A stretch of DNA of 64,000 bases from NCBI GenBank assembly GCA_035578175.1, contig JAQMRL010000007.1, positions 53,187,875 through 53,251,874 on the forward strand, written 5' to 3'. The notes below the pieces were generated by a model. It saw only the letters and a list, made by a program, of their open reading frames with translations, searched no databases and was not told the origin of the DNA. The number at the start of each line of letters is the position of its first letter. Position 1 is the first letter of the stretch. The translations under genes were made by a program, and so were the position numbers. This document shows, one piece after another, positions 1 to 10,692 of the stretch. The DNA comes from Catonia carolina (lineage: Eukaryota; Arthropoda; Insecta; Hemiptera; Achilidae).

Positions 1-155
1 AAAGTAGATGCTTTTCAGAGGGCCTGGCATGCTGATTAGCACACTCTTTCAACTCAGTGAGGAAGGCAATTGCAAACCACCTCGCTCCTCGTTTTTACTT
101 AGTAAAACCTCTAGAGGTTCAAACCAGCCTTTCGGCTGTTGACCTAAACAACAAC
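1..155 (+). repeat. SINE-like family A, 3' part (copy 1)
   Basis: This is the 3' part of the retroposon family that recurs 12 times in the window; its 5' part lies beyond the window edge. It carries the family hallmarks: the feature starting GCTTTTCAGAGGGCC, the GTAAAAC hairpin region, CCTCTAGAGG, and the AGCCTTTCGGCT hairpin followed by a CAA-rich tail. Short open frames across it are repeat shadows, not genes. Confidence 0.85.
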
Positions 156-171
156 GTATATAATGTATATT

Positions 172-572
172 CTGCCCATAACAGACAGGTGGAGTGTCAA
201 ATTATTTACACTCAATCTGTTCGTTGCAGGGCTAAAATAAATAGTTCTGTTTCTTATCACATGGTCAGTCAATTAAATGACTGAATCATTTAAGAACAGA
301 AGAGGTAGAGGTGTAAAAGACACTAATCAGAGTTATCTTCTCTGAAAGTAATGAATTTCATTATACAGCCAGACCCTGTGGTGAATGAAGTGAAGGTGTC
401 ATTTACAGAGTGAAAAATATGTGCTTTTCAGAGGGCCCGGCATGCTGATAAGCGTACTTTTCCACTCAGTGAGGAAGGCAATCGTAAACCACCTCACTCC
501 TCGTTTTACTTAGTAAAACCTCTAGAGGTTCAAACCAGCCTTTCGGCTGTTGACCTAAACAATAACAACAAC
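172..572 (+). repeat. SINE-like family A, full-length (copy 2)
   Basis: Full-length copy of about 400 bp, starting CTGCCCATAACAGACAGG and ending in AACAACAAC. It is flanked by a perfect 10-bp direct repeat, AATGTATATT, at 162-171 and 573-582, as expected for target-primed retroposition. It sits directly after copy 1, so two copies are nearly head to tail. No clear pol III A/B-box pair was seen in the 5' part; the only B-box-like string, GGTTCAAACC, lies near the 3' end. I therefore call it SINE-like rather than a proven tRNA SINE. Confidence 0.9.
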
Positions 573-596
573 AATGTATATTATTTTAATTGACAA

Positions 597-631
597 TTTT
601 TTTTTTTTTAACGTCCGACTTCTGCAATTAC
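597..631 (-). repeat. tRNA-derived SINE1, 3' fragment
   Basis: A T-run followed by AACGTCCGACTTCTGCAATT is the reverse complement of the poly(A) end of the tRNA-derived SINE whose fuller copies lie at 17638 and 61562. Only about 35 bp remain before jockey-like sequence begins. Confidence 0.6.
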
Positions 632-1142
632 TGCTAATTTTGAGGAGAGACACTTGTCCACCGATACGAATAAATGAAAGACCAGTTCCCTCAGTCAGAT
701 GATGGTAAAGTACTTGGGAATGCACTTAGATCGATGCCTTACTTGGTCCAAACATATTTTGAACACACGCAAAAGACTAGGATTGAAGCTGAGAGATTTA
801 TATTGGATGATGAACAAACGTTCACAGCTGTCATTAGAGAGCAAGCTCCAACTGTACAAAGTCATATTGAAACCGCTGTGGACTTATGGGTTACCGCTTT
901 GGGGATCAGCTGCGAAATCGAATTTTGCTATTATCCAATGATTCCAGTCGAACGTTTTACGGATTATAACAAATGCTCCATGGTATGTGACAAATGATGG
1001 ACATAGGGACTTACGTGTCAACACCGTGAAAGAAGAAATTACGCAGCTAAGTTCTAAATATCAAGTAAAATTATCAGTTCACCCAAATTCTTTGGTGCTT
1101 AATTTACTTCATAATAGCAAAGACGTAACACGACTAAAATAA
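628..1142 (+). pseudogene. jockey-like non-LTR reverse transcriptase, 3' fragment
   Basis: This is the C-terminal end of a reverse transcriptase of the jockey clade. In order it shows LRRDTCPPIRIN, then VKYLGMHLDRCLTW at about 708, then the thumb and tail signature LYKVILKPLWTYGLPLWGSA to about 941, then an NAPWYV motif and a final ...DVTRLK before the stop at 1140-1142. At least two frameshifts (near 708 and 941) separate these blocks, so the copy is dead. It is 5'-truncated, as usual for this class. The AT-rich sequence after the stop is probably its 3' UTR. The clade call rests on motif memory. Confidence 0.8.
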
Positions 1143-1304
1143 ATAATTGACAATAAATTTTATTTATTTATATATTGTAAGTAAGCCTATCTATTTTTAA
1201 TTTATATTCCTTACAATTCCAATTCTCTCAATGCCGAAATTTCACATTTCATATATAATGTATATACAGCCTACTATTTGCTCGTGCGAATCCTGAGGTG
1301 TATA

Positions 1305-2315
1305 CAGGGTGATTCATGAAGTTCTCCCCCCACTTCTACAGCACATTGTACTAGTAAAAATAATGAAAAAATGTTATATAAACATAGGTCCGAAAACGCT
1401 TCGTTAGCGAGTTACAGCTAGCGAAAGTTTCGCCTGGATTTCAGTTCACCAGGTGAAATGAGGTCTTCCTGGAATTGTGGTAAGGTAGATTAAGGGGCAA
1501 ATTCAATCATTTCTTATGGTTTTTGATCTGATAAATTGAATAAAACAGGTCCCAGATCTGTAAGTTAAATAGTTTTTAAGAAAACCAGTGTCAAATGCAA
1601 AAAATGGAGTGAAAATCACATTTTTTCATCTTTGGGCAAGAATAACTTTGTTATTTCACCAAGAAACAGTTAAAAATTTTCAATAAAAAATGTAGAAAAT
1701 TTTATTCTGAACAAACCGGTGTAAATAAAGTACACAGAAAGCGAATAGTTTTTGAGAAAACCAGTGTCAAATGCAAAAAAATGGAGTGAAAAAAACACAT
1801 TTTTTCATTTTAGTTTTTCCGGTTAATTTTACTTTGTACTCTTATGAATAAAAACTCATTTAATCAAACATCTATTCGCTTTCTGTGTACTTAATTTACA
1901 CCGGTTTGTTCAGAATAAAATTTTCTACATGTTTTATTGAAAAATTTTAACTGTTTCTTGGTGAAATAACACAGTTATCCTTGCCCAAAGATGAAAAAAT
2001 AAGTTTTTCACTCCATTTTTTGCATTTGACACTGGTTTTCTTAAAAACTATTTAACTTACAGATCTGGGACCTGTTTTATTCAATTTATCAGATCAAAAA
2101 CCATAAGAAATGATTGAATTTGCCCCTTAATCTACCTTACCACAATTCCAGGAAGACCTCATTTCACCTGGTGAACTGAAATCCAGGCGAAACTTTCGCT
2201 AGCTGTAACTTGCTAACGAAGCGTTTTCGGACCTATGTTTATATAACATTTTTTCATTATTTTTACTAGTACAATGTGCTGTAGAAGTGGGGGGAGAACT
2301 TCATGAATCACCCTG
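1305..2315. mobile_element. 1-kb fold-back (long inverted-repeat) MITE
   Basis: The left half (1305 to about 1810) is repeated as a near-perfect reverse complement in the right half (about 1815-2315). The ends are CAGGGTGATTCATGAAG and its complement, flanked by TA, which suggests a TA target duplication of a Tc1/mariner-like class. No transposase is encoded. RNA across it would fold into a hairpin of several hundred base pairs. It lies in the intron of the minus-strand host gene, about 40 bp from the donor of the exon at 2357-2563. Confidence 0.9.
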
Positions 2316-2356
2316 TATAAGTAATAATGATAAATATGTAATAATCCATTCCATAC

Positions 2357-2563
2357 CATGATCACTAAATGAACAGCTCCTGAAGTGCAGATTAAGAGAC
2401 GCTGCAGGCATTACCATATTGCATGTATCCAATTCAGAAGCGTGATTTCCACATTCCATTGAATTTTCAGATCCCCCACCATTCACATTATACACAAATG
2501 AAAATTTTCCATGAATTGGACAATATTCTTTCCGTATTTCTTCGCCGCCCAATTCTTTCGTTT
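2357..2563 (-). CDS. Exon 3 (visible) of cysteine-rich host gene; DUF7043-like segment
   Basis: The exon is 207 bp: two bases, 68 codons and one base. Its acceptor is a T-rich tract ending TTTTTTCAG just above 2563, and its donor is CATG/GTATGG at 2356-2355. It encodes a segment with cysteines at about residues 14, 37, 47 and 63: YCPIHGKFSF, then a Gly-rich turn, MECGNHASELDTC, and LNLHFRSCSFSDH. The pattern Cys-Pro-x2-Gly-x-Phe-x-Phe, Cys, Ser-x2-(Asp)-Thr-Cys, hydrophobic, Phe-Arg-x-Cys resembles the DUF7043 domain of insect secreted proteins. The domain is cut by the intron, and its remainder is not found in the window. Function is unknown; an extracellular disulfide-bonded role is inferred. 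Confidence 0.82.
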
Positions 2564-4101
2564 CTGAAAAAATAATGAATTCATGAAATATTTTTTAAAT
2601 AAGTCGTTTGAAGTAATTATTGTTTTAAAGAACAAAAATTGTTGCTAACCCTTCAGGACTCATGTTTGGAAATTTAAGCCCCTTGTTCAATATTTTTGCA
2701 TTGTTTAGTAGACAAAACTAACAAATCCTCCATGAACTTCACAGTACCTGCCTATAATTTCTTTACTTTGCCATTGGTCATACTTCTGCCATTAGATTTG
2801 TTGTATTTAAAGTCAAACAGACTGATTTCTTGCCCCGTTAGACTCTTTGAGTCTAGAAAGTCTCAGCTCGAGTTCTCATGTTGGTATAAAATTTTATTTA
2901 CTAGTCTCTAAAGAGCTTAATTTTTTGTTTTTACTTTTGTGTAAGTAATTTATTTTTTGTAAACAATATTTTTTTATTATTTTTTCAATATGTTATCTAC
3001 ATTTTTTATACAAATAAGGATTTTTTATTTTTTTAAACTCAAAAGTTAAAACTTAATTAGTTATTTTTAACTTTGTTTCATTGCTATTTAGTGCACATTA
3101 AATATCATACAAGATTAAAAAACTCTGTAAACCATTACTGGAAGCTAGATACACTGAACCAGCACAAAAGAAAAGTGATTAAAAACTAACTATACACGAT
3201 GTTAAGCAATTCAGACAATAAAACTACATTCAGGAAAATGTTTTAAATGCAAACACTTAATTTTCAAGAACATTTTAAGGAAAACACAGTTTGTCAAATT
3301 TTGAGTTAGGAACAAAAGTCTGAGTAAATTTATTTAAAATATTGGTAAATTTTATTAATTTTGATATTTAATTGTTTTTGTACTTTTAAGTTAATTTTAT
3401 AAATACTTGTATCAAAATAAATCATATTATTTCAGATACCAGTTTAACACTCAAGCATATTGCAATAAGACTTCTTAAAAAATAAATTAGTAAAAATACT
3501 TCATTGCAAAATGAAAATAAATTCCAAAATTTCACAACCCTAAGATAGCTTTAATTTCATTGTTACAAAAGCCTTGATTTAAATAATACTAAAAATGTAT
3601 TTGTGGATTCTGTGAACACCAAGATTCCAAATCAAATTCTCACAGAGGGATACAGTCAATGCTCGATTTAAAGGAACAACCATGTCCGTTGTAGTGAACG
3701 TCCGTTAAATTGAGTCACTCAGTTTACACAATATTGGTTACGAATGTTTCTATAATGTGTTAAAGTAAACATTGTATTTGCTTACAGCCTTATTCTTATC
3801 ATAACTTTTAAAAACCTGTACCTTTCAGGAACTACGAAAAGTGTAATTCTCTACTGAGCGGGAAAAATGCAGATATTTACACTGATAGCAGTCTTCCCCA
3901 CCCGTCCCCAAATAGTGAAGAGATTGTGGCGGGTCGATGAGCTTACTGCACCTGCATATTTTTTATGTACGAGTACGTTAGTTGCTTTGTATTTGCGGTG
4001 TCACACAGTTGTTTTGTATGCCTGTATTTTACATCCTGTCAGTCACGCAGTATGTAAAATACACAGATACACACTGTGTATAAAATGTTTTTTCATTTTT
4101 T
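2564..4101. other. Intron sequence without recognised gene
   Basis: AT-rich intron DNA of the minus-strand gene. I see only one hint of structure: near 3653-3722 the string ACAGTCAATGCTCGATTTAA followed by GTTAAATTGAGTC resembles a terminal repeat of pogo/Tigger-type MITEs. I found no partner end, so it may be a relic. Confidence 0.4.
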
Positions 4102-5018
4102 ACTTTCTCTTGCCTATATGAATACATAGGAAGGAAAGTATTGTTTCCATGTCGATTTTTCGAAATCGAGTTTTCACCGAATCTACACGTTTTAGACCCC
4201 CTGAATCCAAAAAACATGTTTTTAGCAATTGGTCTGTGTGTGTATACAGAATATCTCAAGAACGGAACATCGTACGAACTTGAAACTTGAAGTTACATAC
4301 CACTACCGAACCCGACACAAACATTTTCATCAAAATCGGTCAACCGGAAGTAGTAGTTTATTCGTGTAATTTTTCACTTTTTTGCGATTTTCTCAAAAAC
4401 GAGTCCTACGATTTTTTTAAAAATCGCCTTATTTACTAAAATTTTTATGCTCTAAAAGAGAGGGTAGGCGCCATGTTCGCGGAAATTCTTGGTGAGGCTG
4501 TTTTCACGTAAAAAAATTGTTTTTTAAAGATTGCAGCTTTAATATGCATTTTAGCGCAATCATTTATATAATAAAATCTGTAGAGAATTTAAAACCTACA
4601 ACTTTTATTTCAAACATTTTTTTGTACAACGCTTAGTTTAGGGGTAATTAGCGATTTTCTGTTTTTTCTCGCGAAAACGTGTGAAAAATTGATCTTTTTT
4701 TAAGATTTCGGTCTTAGTATGCAAAGCTTTTACGACAAAAGTGTATATAATCAAATTTATAGGAAATTAAAAGATGTACAACTTTAATCATAGCATTTTT
4801 CTCTACAAAGCCTAGTTTAGCGTGAAAGAGTAATTTTCCGTAATTTTAAGTCAAACTGAGGTTGATTTTCATTTTGCGTCTTTCACTCATGATTAAAATT
4901 AAGTTATGTTTATTGAGGTTAGTGTTTTGTTTATTTTTAATGTTTTATTACTAATGTTAGGTTTATTGTTAATTATTTGCATTGGCAAGAGAAAATTGTG
5001 TGAGTGTTTCACACCAGA
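4102..5018 (+). mobile_element. Family B (Helentron-associated, HINE-like) element, copy B1
   Basis: A 0.9-kb copy starting ACTTTCTCTTGCC and ending near its complement (here slightly mutated, GGCAAGAGAAAATTG), followed by the 3' stem-loop GTGTGAGTGTTTCACAC and CAGA. T-runs flank both ends. The internal GT microsatellite is almost absent, so this is a short-core copy. It encodes no protein; short frames in it recur in all copies and are spurious. Confidence 0.85.
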
Positions 5019-5619
5019 TTTTTTATTCTCGGGAGTCTCCCGGATACTTATTAATATACTAGTTTTTTCAGTTTTTCCAACTCCACCTATTTTGAAGGCA
5101 GGAGGGCATGAGGCGTCACAGGTACATTGACGTATAAGTAAGCATACGGTATTTGCTCTGGCGTACGTTTATGTCCTACCGTTGAAAATTTAAAGCGAAA
5201 TGTTTACAAGTACGCGAAAAAATACCCGAAAAGAAACTAGGCCTAAAACTGACGCGATTCAATTTGTTTTTTTAAAAGATATCTCGCAAAAGATGTTGAG
5301 TAAGCAGTTGTCGAACTTTCTAGACTTTGCTGTATTCTAATACCGTATCACAAAATAAACAAACTGATCAAATATAAAGACAAGCTTAACTAACATCCTT
5401 TGGTTTTTAACAAAAGAAACATAGGGAAAAAACATAAATCAATAATTAACTATTATGAAACAGAAATACAATATTTGATTTAAGACAATAATGTAAAGAA
5501 CATTCTATAAAAAATATTACTAACATATAAAAACTGAACAAAGATGAGAAAGCCAACATAAAGATAACCTAATGTTACGAACTGTGATTATTACTTTATC
5601 TTACAATACAAAATTATGA

Positions 5620-5867
5620 AAATATAGGGAAGGAAATTATCACTGTTTTAATGTAGATTTTTTTGAAATCGAGTATTCACCGGAAATAGGTACACTTTTT
5701 CAGACCCCTGAACCCAAAAACATGTTTTTACCGAATGGTGTGAGAGTGTCTGAGTGTGTGAACAAAGTATCTCAAGCAAGGAATGTTGTGCGAAGAATAT
5801 AAACTTGGAACTTATGGTAGGTACAACCAGAAGACCCTACACGTTCATTTTCATCAAAACCTGTCAA
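5620..5867 (+). mobile_element. Old family B copy, 5' half, split by an insertion
   Basis: Diverged 5' half of a family B element, including the segments corresponding to the AAATCGAG hairpin, CCCCTGAACCCAAAAA, a degenerate GT tract and CATCAAAAC. Similarity stops at about 5867 and resumes, at the next consensus position, near 6936. The element was therefore interrupted by about 1.07 kb of later sequence. Confidence 0.7.
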
Positions 5868-6935
5868 ATGTTAGAAATAATTTTTACTGTATTATGTAAT
5901 AATTAGTTATTATTCTGTAAATTTAATGTTGGTCGTACGTAGGGTTGTTGTGTGAGTAACGGCGGAAAAAAAGAGGAGTGCGCCTCGTGTTTGCGAAACG
6001 TGTAGATGTGTGTGTATGCGGTGTAAAGTATTTGCGGTTATCAATAAATTTAGTAAATTTTTATTTTTTTATTTATTAAACATCCTACGTAGGATTTTAA
6101 ACAGCCGTATTATTCCTTATCTACCATGGTAGGAGTAGGAAGTGTTAAATTTTGACGTAGAAAAATTTTAATGAATTTTAATTTACTGAAGATGTGTACA
6201 AGATACACGAAAGCGCTATAAACATTGGTAAGTTTTTTATGTTACCTTATTCTGGTGGTTAAAAATATATTTCAATATATTAATTCATTAAACATTATTT
6301 TCCTTTGTTTGCACCACTACATATATGATAATGAACAGCCAAAACAAAACAAAATTAAATATAAAACTCACCTCAGAGTATTATATTCTTTCGAGATCCT
6401 TCGTCTCTCTCGACATCATCAGGAATTAAAACACACTAATCACATATATAACAAAAAACATTAAAACAATTATGGTCGACGACCACGTCAATTATTCCCT
6501 ATATCATAAACCATTCCACGCGCGGTTATTCGGCCGAATGATGGTATAATCATTTGTACCTAGTTTTATTTCTTATCGCGACTAATAATTTGAAATAATT
6601 TGTCGTTATCGAATTCTGTCTGGCTGTTCATTAAATTTATCTTCTTATTTTTAAATTTATAAATATAATATTTTTCCAACTGCCATAATTTGTTACTATC
6701 GAAACATATTTCCAAGATTTTTAAATTATTTTCGTGACTGCTTATTTTATGCCCTTTCGTTAGCAGATGTTCAGCCACATTAGAATTTTTACATTCCTTT
6801 TTTTTATTTAAAAAAAAAATATATATATACCAGTGTTTTATTGCTTTTGATCTCCGCCATCCTGAAAAGTAATTAAATGTAAATACGTGTTTGTGTATGT
6901 ATTGTGGTGTATATTAAAAAACACCCCTTTCACAA
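5868..6935. mobile_element. Insertion in old family B copy, containing Penelope-like sequence
   Basis: About 1.07 kb separates the two halves of an old family B element. It contains a Penelope-like endonuclease fragment (6566-6790, minus) and two short CTGANGA...GAAA motifs typical of the hammerhead-like ends of Penelope elements: plus strand at 6186-6218 and minus strand at 6391-6422. The block may be one rearranged element or two fragments in opposite directions. The sequence at 5900-6180 is unassigned. Confidence 0.5.
6566..6790 (-). pseudogene. Penelope-like element GIY-YIG endonuclease C-terminal fragment
   Basis: An uninterrupted frame of about 75 codons reads NVAEHLLTKGHKISSHENN, then LKILEICFDSNKLWQLEKYY, then IYKFKNKKINLMNSQTEFDN. 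The His-Leu...GH, Asn-Leu-Lys-Ile-Leu and Glu-x3-Ile-Tyr-Lys spacing is that of the C-terminal GIY-YIG region in Penelope-like retroelements, which nicks target DNA during insertion. The GIY and YIG motifs and the whole reverse transcriptase are missing, so the copy is 5'-truncated and inactive. The minus-strand sequence down to about 6370 is consistent with its 3' UTR and terminal motif. Assignment is by motif memory. Confidence 0.65.
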
Positions 6936-7540
6936 GGAAGAAGTATTTTAATCGTGCAATTTCTCACTTTTTTCAAAAATAGCTCTTCGATTTTCTTCGA
7001 AGTTGCCTCATATGCTACATTTTTTTATACTCTACAAGATAGGGTAAGCGGCATATCTGTTTAAATTCTTGGGAAAGTTGTGCTCTCATGGTAAACAATG
7101 GTATTTTCAGACTGCGGCCTTAATATGCATTTTAGGGCAAAAATATATACATATATAATTAAAGTTGTAGCAGTAAGTTGTTAAGATGTCTGTTTCCAAT
7201 TTCAGGTTACGAAACCTACAACTTTTACTTCAAGCGTTTCTTTTCTAGAACACTTAGTTTAGTGTCAATTAGTGATTTTCTGTATTTTACTCATCTAATT
7301 TGGTAAAAACATGAGAATTTTTTTAGATTGCGGGGTTGGTATTAATTTTACGACGAAGGTATACATAACTAAAGTTATAAAAAAATTAAAAACTTCAACT
7401 TATATTTCAAGAATTGTTTTTTACAAAGCCTAGTTTAGCGTCAATAAGTGATTTTTCGTAATTTTAATTCCAACAGAGGTTAATTTATCACGATTAAAAT
7501 AAGGTCATTTTTTAATTTTACATTGTTCACTAGTAATTAA
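6936..7540 (+). mobile_element. Old family B copy, 3' half
   Basis: Continuation of the split element at 5620-5867: TTTTAATCGTGCAATTTCTC, CTCTACAAGATAGGGTAAGC, TTAATATGCATTTTAG and CACGATTAAAATAAGG all match family B consensus positions in order. The terminal stem-loop is not recognisable. It lies just below the exon at 7636. Confidence 0.7.
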
Positions 7541-7635
7541 ACACTTTTACGATATATAATCTAAATATAAAATACCTTAAATCTGATTAAAAATGTTTGT
7601 ATAATAAATTAATAATAGAGAAGAGAACAACTTAC

Positions 7636-7814
7636 TATAAAGTAGAACTTCCTTTAAATTTTTGTAATTTGAATCAGTCTCACGAGGACAAGTATATTCT
7701 GCAGCTTCTTCAGATGTGTAACATCGATTGAATTCCTCTGTTTTAACTTGCAGAACATTTCTTGATCGCAGTGTAAACTGGAAACACCGTATGCAATTTG
7801 CTGCTCCACTAGAA
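7636..7814 (-). CDS. Exon 2 (visible) of cysteine-rich host gene
   Basis: The exon is 179 bp: one base, 59 codons and one base. Its acceptor is TTTTGTTCAG above 7814, and its donor is the consensus GTAAGT starting at 7635. It encodes a Cys-x2-Cys pair (CIRC) followed by RSRNVLQVKTEEFNRCY and YTCPRETDSN. Cys-x-Arg-Cys followed by Asn-Val-Leu-Gln is the pattern I associate with the end of the DUF7044 domain in insect secreted proteins. It joins the next exon in phase, reading ...VLLY-K-TKELGG. The downstream intron of about 5.1 kb holds two family B elements (one old and split) and Penelope sequence. Confidence 0.85.
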
Positions 7815-8015
7815 CTGAACAAAAGTTGGTTGTGAATAAGGAGTAAGGAGTAAAGAGTAGTATAATGTATGGCTGTCCTGGTAAAGGCTTTCGCAGTTTT
7901 CCTTAATCACTCCAAGCGGATCACTGGTCCAGACTCCTATCGCTTTCTGTGCAGTAGAATAACCCTCTCATTTCCTTTCCCCAAAATTTTAAACTTTTCA
8001 TAAATTTAATGTATT

Positions 8016-8407
8016 CGCCCATAACAGGCAGGTGTAGTGTTAAATTATTTTTGCTCTCGATCTGCTAGTTCCAGGGCTACAAAATATAGTTCTGTTTCTT
8101 ATCACATGATCAGCCAATTATATGACTGAAGCATTTAAGAACAGAAGAAGCAGAGGTGTAAAAGACACTAGTCAGAGTTATCTCCTCTAAGAGTAATGAA
8201 TTTCATTATACACCCAGACACTGTGGTGAATGAAGTGAAGGCGTCATTTGCAAGGTGAAAAGGAGGTGCTTTTCGGAAAGCCCGGTATGCTGATAAGCAT
8301 ATCTTTCCACTCAGTGAGGAAAGCATGGTAAACCTCCTCACTCCTCGTTTTACTTTGTAAAGCCTCTAGACGTTTAAATCAGCCTTTCGGCTGATTACTT
8401 AAACATC
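8016..8407 (+). repeat. SINE-like family A (copy 3)
   Basis: Full-length, more diverged copy. It keeps CCCATAACAGGCAGGTG at the start and the AGCCTTTCGGCT hairpin at the end. Flanks AATTTAATGTATT and ATATAACGTATATT may be a decayed target duplication. It lies in the intron between the exons at 13259 and 7814, in the opposite orientation to the gene. Confidence 0.85.
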
Positions 8408-9297
8408 ATATAACGTATATTATTTTACGTGACAATAAAGTTTATTTATTTGTTTGATAACATGATTTGTGTATCAGCGTAAAATCGATGGTGAATCGAA
8501 CTGAGAACTACCAAATATATTCAAATAGTCAAAATATGAAGTTATAAACACTGTCTTAAATAACCAGTCATTAATAATAGCAATATTTAAGAACGATGTC
8601 ACCGAAATAAATTAATAGGACAGATTTACTTACTAAGAAATGCCGGGAAGAACCATCCAAAGAGGAAATATTAAACAATTTAATGATAATATATGCGTAG
8701 GTAATATTTAATACTAAAAGTTTCTTAGGACTAAGAAACAACAATTTAATTGTTTTGTTTTAATTAAACAGGAAGGCCTATTCGACAAAAACCAGAAATT
8801 CAACCTATTAAATATAGGCTAATATGAGAATATTTTACTAAAGTTTTGTTTTCAATTTCTGTCTAAAATAAAATATCTATACAAAACATCACTGTACTCA
8901 GAACCACAATAATAGACTTTTTATGGATCTACATATCGTACCACTACCCTCCTTGCGCATCCCACCACATCGGTATAGTTGTAATAAGGCTAGGACCCTC
9001 CACCAACTTTCCCGCGCGAAAGAAAAATCGCAAAAATGAAATGTGCAATTTTAAATTAACGTGCCAATACATGCGACCGAGTACCCTAACGCGATTTTTT
9101 CGCATTTGTTCGAACTTAAATTTAAAACTGCAGTTTTAATTTTTTTGCGATAGATAAATCGCGTGATGAAGTTGCTAGTGAACCCTAGCCTAACACATAC
9201 GCATAAAAAGTAATAGGTAGGCCTATTTCCACTTGGGCAGTCATACATTGATAGATATCACGAGTAGGTACATCATTTCGTACATATTGAACAGAAC
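8408..9297. other. Intron sequence, nothing recognised
   Basis: AT-rich intron DNA of the minus-strand gene. I see no exon with matching splice phases and no repeat shared with the rest of the window. Confidence 0.4.
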
Positions 9298-9692
9298 GTT
9301 GTTTGGGTCATCAGCCAAAAGGCTGGTTTAAAACTCTAGAGGCTTTACTACGTTAAACGAGGAGTCAGGTGGTTTACGATTGCTTTCCTCAATGAGTAGA
9401 AAAAACCTATGCTTATTAGCATGCCAGACCCTCCGAAAAGCCCCTACTTTTCACCCTGCAAATGACACCTTCTCTTCATTCACAACAGAGTCTGGCTGTA
9501 TAATGAAACTCATTACTCTCAGAGGAGATAACTCTGACTAGTTTCTTTTACACCTCTACCTTTTCTATTATTCCAAATGCTTCAATCATATAAATGGCTG
9601 ACGTTGTGATAAGAAACAGAACTATTTTTATAGCTCTGGAACTAGCAAATCAATGCAAATAAAATTTAACAGTCCGCCTGCCTGTTATGTGC
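9298..9692 (-). repeat. SINE-like family A (copy 4)
   Basis: Inverted, diverged full-length copy; the complement of the 3' hairpins is at its left end and the complement of CCCATAACAGGCAGG at its right end. No clear target duplication remains, suggesting an older insertion. Confidence 0.8.
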
Positions 9693-10510
9693 AATTACAA
9701 TTCATCCCAAAACAAAAATAACTTACTAATTTTTTAAGATTTATTTTTTATTTGAAGTATACTATCAGAATATGAAAGTGTGTGTCATAAAAATGTATAT
9801 GTGTGTACCACCGCAGAGGAACAAGTCGGATACGGCTAGTGGTGAGTACATTTGTATACCGAAGTGTCTATTGACTTGGCGCTCGATTACGTTTTCATTA
9901 TTCTTACATGCAACATTCACGTGAAATAGCTGTACGTTTATTTTTGACACTATAGTGTATAAAATAAATACGATCATCGACTTCCTTTCTACACTAAAAA
10001 AAAAAAATTGTGCAGAAGTGGTTAACAAACAGCAAGAATAATTTTCTTACCAGTTTGAAGAACTGTAATTAATTAAGATAGGTTACAATTAATACTGTAG
10101 CGTGAATAGGAAAATACTACTTACATTGTCAGATATTTTAGACAATAGAAAAGAACATTTTATATAACATTGTATACCAATACATAACCAACAAAACTGT
10201 ATAATGTAAAATTCAGAGTTATAAAACAGACCTTACGATTAGCAAGTGCCTCCCATAATAATACGAGAACCGTAAACGTCAAAGTTAACGGTTTTTTTAC
10301 TTGTGTTTTAATTAACATCCCTATCGTTATGTACGAGGGGTCTTCTTATCTGTAGGTTGTTGAGGATTATGTAATAAAAATGTGTTTAAAAACTGTTTGT
10401 TGTTGTTTTATATGTCATAACAACATTATTAAAATAGTCTTAAAAGTTTTACTCAACCGTTTTGTTTTAAAGACTTCCCAAAAAGTACAATGTTACTATT
10501 ATACTGTTAT
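9693..10510. other. Intron sequence, nothing recognised
   Basis: AT-rich DNA with no gene or repeat that I can support. A string TACGAGGGGTCTTCT near 10331 resembles the outer bases of the mariner terminal repeat at 11517, but it stands alone. Confidence 0.35.
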
Positions 10511-10599
10511 CCGAGGGGTGTTCAAGAAGTTCCTGAATAGTGGCTCAGCGTATTGTTGTTACGACTAATGGCGATGCTTACCTAATCACCTTCAAAGAA

Positions 10600-10644
10600 G
10601 GACCCTTGCACACACACACACAAACACACACGCGCGCGCGCGCG

Positions 10645-10692
<48 letters not shown>

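Noticed and set aside
10608..10690. CA/CG tract as Z-DNA regulatory element
   Set aside because: Such tracts are common here and this one is explained as slippage inside a dead mariner; no regulatory context is visible.
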